Counted from the stretch's first letter, positions 1 through 4,809 are shown. The stretch is 6,675 nt of DNA from RGIG8775 sp045612185 (GCA_045612185.1 JAZKYO010000019.1:1-6675), one strand, 5' to 3'. Program-made: numbers and translations. Notes: a model not told the origin generated them from the letters alone.

Positions 1-24
1 GGGCGAACAGTGTTCGCCCCTACA
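1..24. repeat. Truncated palindromic intergenic repeat
   Basis: GGGCGAAC (1-8) and GTTCGCCC (12-19) form a perfect 8-bp inverted repeat around AGT, followed by CCTACA. The right flank suggests that the full palindrome continues left of the window with the complementary TGTAGG. Palindromes of this look are scattered between genes in many Clostridia genomes; this is from memory and unchecked. No coding potential is seen. Confidence 0.6.
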
Positions 25-177
25 GCACACTTATTTGATAAACCAATCAAAAACAAACATTGTGGGGTTTTCAATGCCTTGAAAACCTGCGGGAGCTATT
101 GTTTTGGCTACGCACTAAACGCCCCAAGCAGTGCGCGCTGAGGTTATTCTGTAGCACATATAAAACACCAAATTTAT

Positions 178-203
178 AAAACTTTTTTGCCAAAAAGTTT
201 TTT
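178..203 (+). terminator. Hairpin with T-run, terminator-like, possibly part of a repeat
   Basis: AAAACTTTTT (178-187) and AAAAAGTTTT (192-201) pair perfectly over 10 bp around a TGCC loop, and the T-run continues to 203. The shape fits an intrinsic terminator for a gene left of the window, but the stem is almost all A/T and only weakly stable. It also merges into the repeat at 193-232, so it may be a repeat component rather than a true terminator. Confidence 0.35.
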
Positions 204-232
204 GCGGAGCTTTTTTTCAAAAAAGCGACCCG
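193..232 (+). repeat. Interspersed repeat, copy A
   Basis: This stretch has the pattern AAAAG, T6, GCGGAGC, T7, C, A6, GCGACC, CG. The same pattern, in the same orientation and with each homopolymer run one base shorter, recurs at 6509-6543. The central GCTTTTTT/AAAAAAGC arms can fold back on each other. It is non-coding and recurs about 6.3 kb apart, which suggests a dispersed intergenic repeat family. Confidence 0.65.
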
Positions 233-323
233 TTCCCCCCGTCTCCCCTACAAACTACAATTTGCAATTCAATGCGTTTTTTGAGTTTTTATTGATAATT
301 TTCAAAAAAATTCCTAAAAACCC

Positions 324-352
324 TTGACAAACCGCTAAAAATCGGGTATAAT
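324..352 (+). promoter_or_regulatory. Consensus SigA promoter for rpmH
   Basis: TTGACA (324-329) and TATAAT (347-352) are both perfect consensus hexamers with the optimal 17-bp spacer. Transcription would start near 359, giving a leader of about 70 nt before rpmH. This is the strongest promoter in the window, which suits a ribosomal protein gene. Confidence 0.9.
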
Positions 353-371
353 AGTCGGTGTCATTGTGTAA

Positions 372-402
372 AAGCGTAAAAAGGCTGTAAAGCAACACGC
401 TT
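372..402 (+). promoter_or_regulatory. Possible leader hairpin upstream of rpmH
   Basis: AAGCGT (372-377) can pair with ACGCTT (397-402), and an inner GCT/AGC stem (384-386, 391-393) closes a GTAA loop. It lies in the rpmH 5' leader, ahead of the Shine-Dalgarno site. The stems are short and the structure could be chance. No known L34 leader motif was recognised. Confidence 0.25.
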
Positions 403-429
403 CCGATAAACATCAAGGAGGTGCAGATA

Positions 430-564
430 ATGCTCAGAACTTACCAACCCAAGAAACGTCAGAGAAAGAAGGAGCATGGCTTCAGAAAGAGAATGAGAAC
501 TGCAGACGGCAGAAACGTTCTCAAGAGAAGACGCGCTAAAGGCAGAAAGAGACTGACCTATTAA
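430..564 (+). CDS. rpmH: 50S ribosomal protein L34
   Basis: The gene encodes L34, a small, very basic large-subunit protein that binds 23S rRNA. The 44-residue product is full length for the family. It starts MLRTYQPKKRQRKKEHGFR, carries the family core RMRTADGRNVLKRRRAKGR and ends RKRLTY; the usual N-terminal K/R-T-Y/F-Q-P signature is present. A near-perfect AAGGAGGTG (415-423) lies 8 nt before the ATG. Transcription comes from the consensus promoter at 324-352. The gene is followed by a small TAAGCC/GGCTTA hairpin (567-580) and then the long hairpin with a T-run at 588-649. Output can therefore be kept higher than that of rnpA, as expected from their very different cellular amounts. Identity is certain from sequence alone. 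Confidence 0.98.
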   Translation: MLRTYQPKKRQRKKEHGFRKRMRTADGRNVLKRRRAKGRKRLTY

Positions 565-587
565 TTTAAGCCACGGCTTATTTAGTT

Positions 588-649
588 AAAACCGCCGATG
601 ACTCTGACAAGCTTTCCACTTCGGAAGTTTCGGATCATCGCGGTTTTTT
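588..649 (+). terminator. Long bulged hairpin with T6 run between rpmH and rnpA
   Basis: The left arm (588-617) pairs with the right arm (623-647) through AAAACCG/CGGTTTT, CGATGA/TCATCG, TCTGA/TCGGA (one G-U pair), AA/TT and TTTCC/GGAAG (one G-U pair), closing a 5-nt loop (618-622). All unpaired bases lie on the 5' arm: C595, C602, C608 and G611-C612. Six Ts (644-649) end it. The shape fits an intrinsic terminator or attenuator that lets only part of the transcription pass from rpmH into rnpA. I see no confident separate rnpA promoter in 650-745, so readthrough probably feeds the downstream genes. Confidence 0.7.
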
Positions 650-745
650 CTCGCATTTTTTCAGGCGCTAGTCAAACGCCAAACCAAAAACATTTTTCAA
701 CAAAAATTATTAAACACAACAAAAACACGGAAGAGTTGTATAGCA

Positions 746-1126
746 ATGAAAGACATAGCCATAAAAGAACATCACCTTTATAACAAGGCATTTACGCGCG
801 GCGAAAGATTCGTGGGACGCTTGATTTCGGTGCATATTTTGCCCGACTACACAGCCAAAAGACGAATGCTCGCCCACCCACAGAAAATATACACCAACCG
901 AGTCGGACTTTCGGTGACGAAAAAAATCGGAGGTGCTGTGCAGAGAAATCGCGCCAAGCGCATTATACGTGCAGGCTTCCGCATGGTCAGAACCACCGAG
1001 AATCTCAAAACCGGAAAGCTGATAGTTATCAGCGCGCGCCCCGCAATTGCAGGAAAAAGCTCGTCGGACATTTGTGCCGAGCTTTCTTTGGCAATGAAAA
1101 AGCTGGGCATGACAGACACAAAGTAA
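746..1126 (+). CDS. rnpA: Ribonuclease P protein component
   Basis: RnpA is the basic protein subunit of RNase P. It helps the catalytic RNA bind pre-tRNA and remove the 5' leader. The 126-residue product has the normal family length. Residues 11-30 (LYNKAFTRGERFVGRLISVH) match the N-terminal family pattern around the R-x-G-x-x-x-x-G core. Residues 52-75 carry the RNR signature, RVGLSVTKKIGGAVQRNRAKR (52-72) and onward, with R67-N68-R69 in the helix that contacts P RNA. The loop at residues 34-50 is slightly longer than in Bacillus. The Shine-Dalgarno site is weak (GGAAGAG, 729-735, about 10 nt before the ATG), which suggests low expression. The stop codon lies 2 nt before the yidD ATG, indicating a shared transcript and probable translational coupling. 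Confidence 0.96.
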   Translation: MKDIAIKEHHLYNKAFTRGERFVGRLISVHILPDYTAKRRMLAHPQKIYTNRVGLSVTKKIGGAVQRNRAKRIIRAGFRMVRTTENLKTGKLIVISARPAIAGKSSSDICAELSLAMKKLGMTDTK

Positions 1127-1128
1127 CA

Positions 1129-1428
1129 ATGAAGTATATTTTCATATGGCTTATCCGCTTTTACAGGAAGTTTTTGTCACCGCTTAAAGGAAGACCCACA
1201 TGCAGGTTTACACCTTCATGCTCCGCCTATGCCTTAGAGGCATTTCAGAAACGTGGCTTTTTTGTGGGTTTCGGTTTGACGGTATGGAGAATCCTCAGGT
1301 GCAATCCCTTTTGCGCCGGTGGATACGACCCGGTACCGGAAAAGCGAAAACGCAGGGTCAAAGGTGCTGACCTAACTCCTAAAACAATCGACAAACAAAT
1401 ACAAAGAGAGGAAAATCGTGCCGAATAA
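1129..1428 (+). CDS. yidD: Membrane protein insertion efficiency factor YidD
   Basis: YidD is a small membrane-associated protein thought to assist YidC-dependent insertion of inner-membrane proteins. Of the 99 residues, about the first 70 are the family domain: an amphipathic start (MKYIFIWLIRFYRKFLSPL), then CRFTPSCSAYALEAF (25-39), then WRILRCNPFCAGGYDPVP (53-70). C25, C31 and C58 match conserved family cysteines. C62 is extra, at a place where histidine is common. After residue 70 there is a basic tail of about 29 residues beyond the usual end. I chose the ATG at 1129 because it gives the standard N-terminus; an in-frame ATG at 1072 would overlap rnpA by 55 nt. There is no clear Shine-Dalgarno site, so translation is probably coupled to the rnpA stop. 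Confidence 0.95.
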   Translation: MKYIFIWLIRFYRKFLSPLKGRPTCRFTPSCSAYALEAFQKRGFFVGFGLTVWRILRCNPFCAGGYDPVPEKRKRRVKGADLTPKTIDKQIQREENRAE

Positions 1429-1448
1429 TCGGCGCGAGCATTTATGAA
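1404..1448 (+). promoter_or_regulatory. Structured yidC translation start region with mini-ORF
   Basis: The only purine-rich Shine-Dalgarno-like site before yidC (AGAGAGG, 1405-1411) lies 37 nt from its ATG, inside the end of yidD. Between them TCGTGCCGA (1416-1424) and TCGGCGCGA (1429-1437) form a 9-bp stem (one U-G pair) around ATAA and enclose the yidD stop codon. Six nucleotides after the Shine-Dalgarno site a GTG (1418) opens a 9-codon ORF ending TGA at 1445-1447, one base before the yidC ATG at 1449. Folding the hairpin would shorten the Shine-Dalgarno-to-ATG distance to about 15 nt. Either hairpin bridging or reinitiation after the mini-ORF or yidD could start yidC. Confidence 0.45.
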
Positions 1449-2672
1449 ATGCTGAATGCTATTTACGGCGCAATAGGTAAATTTCTCGGCTGGATAGACA
1501 GCTGGACCGGCAGCTACGTGCTTGCTCTGTTTATCTTTGCGATCCTCGTTGAGCTTCTGATGCTTCCTTTCGGAATCAAGCAGCAGAGCAACTCAATCAA
1601 GCAGGCAAAGCTCCGCCCCAAGGAAATGGCTATCAGAAAGAAGTACAAAGGTCGCAACGACCAGCCTACTCAGCAAAAGATAGCTCAAGAAGTGCAGGAG
1701 CTTTACTCCAGAGAAGGATTTAACCCCATGTCGGGCTGTCTCCCCCTTCTCATTCAAATCCCCATCATCATGGTCCTTTATCAGATCGTTATCGACCCCC
1801 TTCGCCACGTGGTTGGATTGAGTGCCGATATGATCACGGGTATCACCCAGTACGTTACCGCTTCCACAGAGGCAGGCGGTCTTGGGTTGACTTTCAACTC
1901 AAGCAGAGGCTCTATAGAGCTTATCAACATCATTGTGGAACAGGGTAAGGACGCGTTTGCTGGTCTTGCGGAGTTTGCCGGATTTGACGGAATAACTTCC
2001 ACAGGTGCTGAGATTTACGCGCGTCTCACCGAAGCTATCGAAGCGGGACTCCCCGACTTCCATTTCCTCGGTCTCAACCTGGCGCTTACTCCCAGCTTTA
2101 CCGCACACCAAGCGCTTCTCGTTATTCCCGCGCTTACGTTTGTGGTATATTTCTTGAGCAACAAGCTTATCAGAAAGCTTTCGTTCCAGCCTCAAATGGC
2201 CGCAAATGACCAACAGCAGGGTTGCTCCAACGTAATGATGGACGTTATGATGCCCCTTATGAGCGTTTATTTCACATTCCTTCTTCCCGGCGCTATCGGC
2301 GTTTATTGGATCTTCAAGAGCGTGCTTTCTACGCTTAAGCAGTTCATTCTCAGCCGCGTAATGCCTCTCCCCAAGTTTACTGAGGAGGACATCAAGGAAG
2401 CAGAAAGAGAAATGAAGGCGCAGAGCAAGGGTCAGACCAGACGCTCGAGCTCGTCAGGCTCAAACGGTGAGAGACCCCGTTCGCTTCACCACATAGACGA
2501 TGACGACTACGAACAGCCCGCAGAGCCGCCCAAGCCCAAGAAGGCTGAAAGCGGAATGGCTTCTCTCGTAGACACCCCCGCTCTTAAGGAAGACAAAAAG
2601 GATACCGAAGACGACACTACCTCCGACGAGTCCAACGACTCCGACGAAAACAAAACTGAAGACGAAAATTAA
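1449..2672 (+). CDS. yidC: Membrane protein insertase YidC (Oxa1/Alb3 family)
   Basis: YidC inserts and folds inner-membrane proteins, alone or with SecYEG. The 407-residue product lacks the large N-terminal periplasmic domain of proteobacterial YidC, as in Gram-positive bacteria. TM1 is about 22-43 and ends LPFGIKQQ. A cytosolic helical hairpin follows (about 44-92, LRPKEMAIRKKY). TM2 is about 96-115 (GCLPLLIQIPIIMVLYQIVI), TM3 about 219-238, and TM4-TM5 about 263-301 (MMPLMSVYFTFLLPGAIGVYWIFKS). Three things are odd. E35 occupies the place of the conserved TM1 groove arginine. The TM2-TM3 segment (116-218) is about 70 residues longer than in Bacillus SpoIIIJ. The tail of about 97 residues ends strongly acidic (14 D/E in the last 28). 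ATG 1449 is the only normal start codon in its frame near the conserved N-terminus. I see no SpIIIJ-type lipobox or signal peptide at the start. Confidence 0.96.
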   Translation: MLNAIYGAIGKFLGWIDSWTGSYVLALFIFAILVELLMLPFGIKQQSNSIKQAKLRPKEMAIRKKYKGRNDQPTQQKIAQEVQELYSREGFNPMSGCLPLLIQIPIIMVLYQIVIDPLRHVVGLSADMITGITQYVTASTEAGGLGLTFNSSRGSIELINIIVEQGKDAFAGLAEFAGFDGITSTGAEIYARLTEAIEAGLPDFHFLGLNLALTPSFTAHQALLVIPALTFVVYFLSNKLIRKLSFQPQMAANDQQQGCSNVMMDVMMPLMSVYFTFLLPGAIGVYWIFKSVLSTLKQFILSRVMPLPKFTEEDIKEAEREMKAQSKGQTRRSSSSGSNGERPRSLHHIDDDDYEQPAEPPKPKKAESGMASLVDTPALKEDKKDTEDDTTSDESNDSDENKTEDEN

Positions 2673-2691
2673 TTAATTCGGAGATTTTATT

Positions 2692-3336
2692 GTGAAAAAA
2701 GAAATTACAGTAAGTGCTAAAACCACAGAGCTTGCGCTTAAAAAGGCGGCTGAGGAGCTTGGCGCTCCCTCGGTAGAGGCTCTTGAATACACAGTTATAG
2801 AAAAAGAGAAAAAAGGCTTTCTCGGCATTGGCGCAAGTGACGCCAAGCTTCTTGTAAGCTACACTCAGGGCGGTGTTGAGATCGCGGTTGAATTCATCGA
2901 AAGACTTCTTTCGGACATGAACATCGAGGCAACAATCACACTTGCGGATGCTGACAACGCTGACAAGCAGATCAACATCGAGGGCAAGGACGTTGGCGCT
3001 CTCATCGGTCACCACGGTGAGACAATGGATTCTCTCCAGTACCTTGTAAACCTTGCCGCAAACCAGAAGGTTGAGGGCGAAAAGCGCGAGTTCGTTAAGC
3101 TCATCGTTGATATCGAGGGCTACCGCGCAAAGCGTGAGGAGACACTCCGCGCGCTGGCTCGCAGAATGGCTGATAAGGTTATCAAGTACAAGAAGAGCGT
3201 TATGCTCGAGCCCATGAATCCCTACGAGAGAAGAATTATCCACTCCGAGGTTCAGAACATCAAGGGGGTTTCCACAAACTCCATAGGTTCCGAAAACAAC
3301 CGCAAGGTGGTAATCTTCCTTGAGGATAAGGAATAA
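2692..3336 (+). CDS. jag: RNA-binding protein Jag/KhpB (Jag_N, KH, R3H)
   Basis: Jag (KhpB/EloR) is a cytosolic RNA-binding protein usually encoded just after yidC. In streptococci it partners KhpA and affects cell elongation. The 214-residue product has all three expected parts. The Jag_N domain is about 1-57 and ends with KKGFLGIGASDAKLLV. The KH domain is about 62-138 and contains the GxxG loop as G106-H-H-G109. The R3H domain is about 140-211 and contains the RxxxH motif R180-R-I-I-H184 within NPYERRIIHSEVQ. The start is a GTG, chosen because GGAG (2680-2683) lies 8 nt upstream and the protein begins at the conserved N-terminus. It begins 19 nt after the yidC stop and is last in the operon, ending 6 nt before a strong terminator. 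The linker between Jag_N and KH is very short compared with many family members. Confidence 0.95.
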   Translation: MKKEITVSAKTTELALKKAAEELGAPSVEALEYTVIEKEKKGFLGIGASDAKLLVSYTQGGVEIAVEFIERLLSDMNIEATITLADADNADKQINIEGKDVGALIGHHGETMDSLQYLVNLAANQKVEGEKREFVKLIVDIEGYRAKREETLRALARRMADKVIKYKKSVMLEPMNPYERRIIHSEVQNIKGVSTNSIGSENNRKVVIFLEDKE

Positions 3337-3342
3337 TTAGAT

Positions 3343-3375
3343 AAACGGCTGAGTCTGATGACTCAGCCGTTTTTT
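3343..3375 (+). terminator. Intrinsic terminator of the rpmH-jag operon
   Basis: AAACGGCTGAGTC (3343-3355) and its exact complement (3360-3372) form a perfect 13-bp stem around TGAT, followed by a T-run (3370-3375). It starts 6 nt after the jag stop and closes the operon. Confidence 0.95.
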
Positions 3376-3407
3376 ATAAAATTCTACCGAAATTCTCCCC
3401 AACAGTA

Positions 3408-3436
3408 TTGAAAAAATTTTAACGGTATGATATACT
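3408..3436 (+). promoter_or_regulatory. SigA promoter for the nucleotidyltransferase gene
   Basis: TTGAAA (3408-3413) and TATACT (3431-3436) are separated by 17 bp, and TG at 3428-3429 gives an extended -10. With the terminator just upstream, this makes the next gene an independent transcription unit with a leader of about 33 nt. Confidence 0.85.
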
Positions 3437-3475
3437 ACATACGTAAACACAAACAAATTAAAAAGGAGACAAAAA

Positions 3476-4060
3476 ATGAAATACGGTATCTTTCTCGCTC
3501 GTATGCAACCCGTTCACAACGCACATCTTTGGTTAGTAGAAAAAGCTCTTGCGGAAAACGACAGAGTGCTTATAGTTTTGGGTAGCGAAAACAAAGTTGA
3601 TATGCTTCGCAACCCATTTGGAATCACACTCAGAAAAAAGATGCTCCGAGAGTGTCTTACCAAAGAGCAAAACCGTAAGCTCAGAATACTCACGCTGCCT
3701 GACTGGTCGATGGAATCCGACACCGAAAGCGCTCAAATCTGGGGTAGATACTTCTACTACAACGTAGTTGCCAACATCGGACAAAAGCACTTCAGCATAT
3801 ATTACTCCGACGACGTAAGAATTCTTGACAGTTGGTTCCAAGGCACCGAGGTTGCCGAGTATATCACTTACAGAAACTTTGAGCGTGAAAATTTGTTCGA
3901 CGGACTTTCATCCACAAAAATCCGCAACGCATTTATAGAAAACAACATTGAATACATCAAAAAATACTGCCCCCAGTCGGTTGTAGACCGCTTTGAATAT
4001 CTCGCGTCTTACTACAAAGGCGTTTCGGCAGCTCCAAAAGCAGATTTCTCCATGAAATAA
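3476..4060 (+). CDS. NMN adenylyltransferase-like nucleotidyltransferase (NadM/NadR type)
   Basis: The 194-residue protein belongs to the HxGH/ISSTxxR nucleotidyltransferase superfamily. Its start, IFLARMQPVHNAHL (5-18), matches the GRFQPFHNGHL signature of NadM and the N-terminal domain of NadR, which make NAD+ from NMN and ATP. H14 and H17 are the ATP-binding histidines. The usual Gly between them is Ala16 (HNAH). LSSTKIR (144-150) is the C-terminal phosphate-binding motif. Residues 111-122 (SDDVRILDSWFQ) lie where relatives contact the nicotinamide moiety. The cytosolic enzyme would act in NAD synthesis or salvage, but the exact substrate is inferred, and a related adenylyl- or cytidylyltransferase is possible. 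No NAD pathway gene is adjacent. Translation starts from a strong AAGGAG (3463-3468) 7 nt before the ATG. The gene has its own promoter and terminator. Confidence 0.82.
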   Translation: MKYGIFLARMQPVHNAHLWLVEKALAENDRVLIVLGSENKVDMLRNPFGITLRKKMLRECLTKEQNRKLRILTLPDWSMESDTESAQIWGRYFYYNVVANIGQKHFSIYYSDDVRILDSWFQGTEVAEYITYRNFERENLFDGLSSTKIRNAFIENNIEYIKKYCPQSVVDRFEYLASYYKGVSAAPKADFSMK

Positions 4061-4095
4061 AAAAAGAGCTGATTCCAAGGAATCAGCTCTTTTTT
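4060..4095. terminator. Bidirectional terminator between convergent genes
   Basis: A perfect 17-bp inverted repeat (4060-4076 and 4079-4095) surrounds the dinucleotide AA; in practice the loop would open by a pair. GAGCTGATTCC is flanked by A-runs on the left and T-runs on the right, so both strands end in U-tracts. It begins at the last base of the nucleotidyltransferase stop codon and ends 3 nt from the DUF308 gene's stop, so it serves both genes. Confidence 0.93.
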
Positions 4096-4098
4096 ACG

Positions 4099-4557
4099 TC
4101 ACTTTCTGAGTGAAGCGAGAAGTCCGAGCGCGCCGTCAAGCACAAACAGTATGCCCGTTATGAGAATGACAACGTCAAGTCCGTTACCGAAGGCAAGCAT
4201 AAAGCCCACCACGATGGTGAGAACCGTAAATACCACCTCAAAAACGTTGGGGCGGCTCTTTTTAAGCGCACCGATAAGCGCAACAATTCCCTTTACCGCA
4301 ATAAGTATACCAAGCACAATCAGTACCACGGTAGCAGCAAGCCAACCAAGCACCAGAATAGCAATACCAATAACAAGGCTTACAACGCCTCCCGCAAGAT
4401 TGGTCCTTATCAGCTCAAGAACGCCCGAAGCCACGAAAACTATTCCGGCAATAGTCATTGCCCAGTTGAGAGTTTGCGAGCGGAACACGATAAGAAGCAC
4501 ACCGATGATGATATACAGCAAGGATGAAAAAAGTTCAGAATTAGTTTTTTTAGCCAT
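4099..4557 (-). CDS. DUF308/HdeD-like six-helix membrane protein
   Basis: This 152-residue, very hydrophobic protein is predicted to sit in the cytoplasmic membrane with six helices: about 10-26, 31-50, 54-70, 72-97, 106-124 and 127-149. The segments repeat as pairs with small G-x-x-x-x-x-G/S patterns (LYIIIGVLLIVF, MTIAGIVFVASGVLELI, ILITGILFVLDGALGLL). This resembles the internally repeated DUF308 family that includes the acid-resistance protein HdeD. The biochemical role is not known for most members. A short basic N-terminus (MAKK) and C-terminus (RK) suit cytosolic ends. The start was chosen from AAGGAG (4565-4570 on the reverse strand) 7 nt upstream and a promoter beyond it. The reading frame runs on upstream to 4701, but that part is not membrane-like and lies across the promoter. 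The gene converges on the nucleotidyltransferase gene. Confidence 0.88.
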   Translation of the reverse strand: MAKKTNSELFSSLLYIIIGVLLIVFRSQTLNWAMTIAGIVFVASGVLELIRTNLAGGVVSLVIGIAILVLGWLAATVVLIVLGILIAVKGIVALIGALKKSRPNVFEVVFTVLTIVVGFMLAFGNGLDVVILITGILFVLDGALGLLASLRK

Positions 4558-4581
4558 AACAAAGCTCCTTTCTTTTTTGTA

Positions 4582-4610
4582 ATTATAACATTTTTCGGCG
4601 CTCAGCGCAA
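4582..4610 (-). promoter_or_regulatory. Extended -10 promoter for the DUF308 gene
   Basis: On the minus strand TTGCGC (4610-4605) and TATAAT (4587-4582) are 17 bp apart, with TG one base before the -10 (TGTTATAAT). The -35 is poor beyond TTG, but the extended -10 compensates. It lies 25 nt upstream of the gene's start codon and fires divergently from the lipoprotein promoter. Confidence 0.75.
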
Positions 4611-4724
4611 TATTTTTTTGAAATCTTTTTGCACCTTTACAATTTTTACCGAACAATGGGAAAGCAAAGTGGCTTTTTTCATAAAAAAGTAAAAAAAGCA
4701 ATCACATAAAAATTCTAAAATGTA

Positions 4725-4753
4725 TAGACAAACTGAAAAAAATATGATATAAT
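4725..4753 (+). promoter_or_regulatory. SigA promoter for the lipoprotein-rarA unit
   Basis: TAGACA (4725-4730) and TATAAT (4748-4753) have a 17-bp spacer, with an extended -10 TG at 4745-4746 (TGATATAAT). It should start transcription near 4760, giving a leader of about 50 nt that contains the hairpin at 4764-4793. As there is no terminator after the lipoprotein gene, it probably also drives rarA. Confidence 0.85.
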
Positions 4754-4763
4754 GTTCTAAATG

Positions 4764-4793
4764 GATATGAATGCGCGCACATCGCGCTATATC
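4764..4793 (+). promoter_or_regulatory. Leader hairpin abutting the lipoprotein Shine-Dalgarno site
   Basis: GATAT (4764-4768) pairs with ATATC (4789-4793), and GCGCG (4773-4777) pairs with CGCGC (4783-4787) around CACAT, with GAAT opposite a single T as an internal loop. The stem ends exactly where the Shine-Dalgarno sequence GGAAGGAG (4794-4801) begins and starts close to the predicted transcript 5' end. It may stabilise the mRNA or tune initiation. No known riboswitch was recognised. Confidence 0.45.
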
Positions 4794-4809
4794 GGAAGGA
4801 GATACAATA

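Larger units (their letters stand above)
25..323. other. Gene-free upstream region with hairpins
   Basis: I see no convincing gene, RNA gene or origin element here. There is a perfect 9-bp hairpin at 66-87 (GGTTTTCAA, loop TGCC, TTGAAAACC) and a 6-bp stem with a 13-nt loop (CGCACT 111-116, AGTGCG 130-135). The T/A-rich repeats at 178-232 are listed separately. No TTATCCACA-type DnaA box was found, although rpmH often lies near dnaA and oriC in Firmicutes. The stretch from about 255 to 323 is AT-rich and may serve as upstream promoter DNA for rpmH. Confidence 0.6.

Noticed and set aside
1..430. Replication origin upstream of rpmH
   Set aside because: rpmH is often near dnaA/oriC, but no DnaA-box-like TTATCCACA sequence or unwinding-element repeat array is visible here.
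598..783. Small forward reading frame between rpmH and rnpA
   Set aside because: It lies across the terminator hairpin and the rnpA start, has no Shine-Dalgarno site and no recognisable protein features.
1072..1128. Upstream in-frame start for yidD
   Set aside because: The added 19 residues are out-of-frame rnpA sequence; the conserved family N-terminus begins at the ATG at 1129.
710..1129. Minus-strand reading frame opposite rnpA
   Set aside because: It is the antisense shadow of a clear rnpA gene, Cys/His-rich by chance, with no ribosome site.
2617..3243. Long minus-strand reading frame opposite jag
   Set aside because: It is antisense to a well-supported three-domain Jag protein, with no Shine-Dalgarno site, promoter or family resemblance.
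4151..4582. Forward reading frame across the DUF308 gene
   Set aside because: It is Thr/Ser/Pro-rich sequence complementary to hydrophobic codons of the real minus-strand membrane protein, and it reads through that gene's promoter.
4558..4701. N-terminal extension of the DUF308 protein
   Set aside because: The extension is not membrane-like, crosses the promoter, and a good Shine-Dalgarno site supports the start at 4557.
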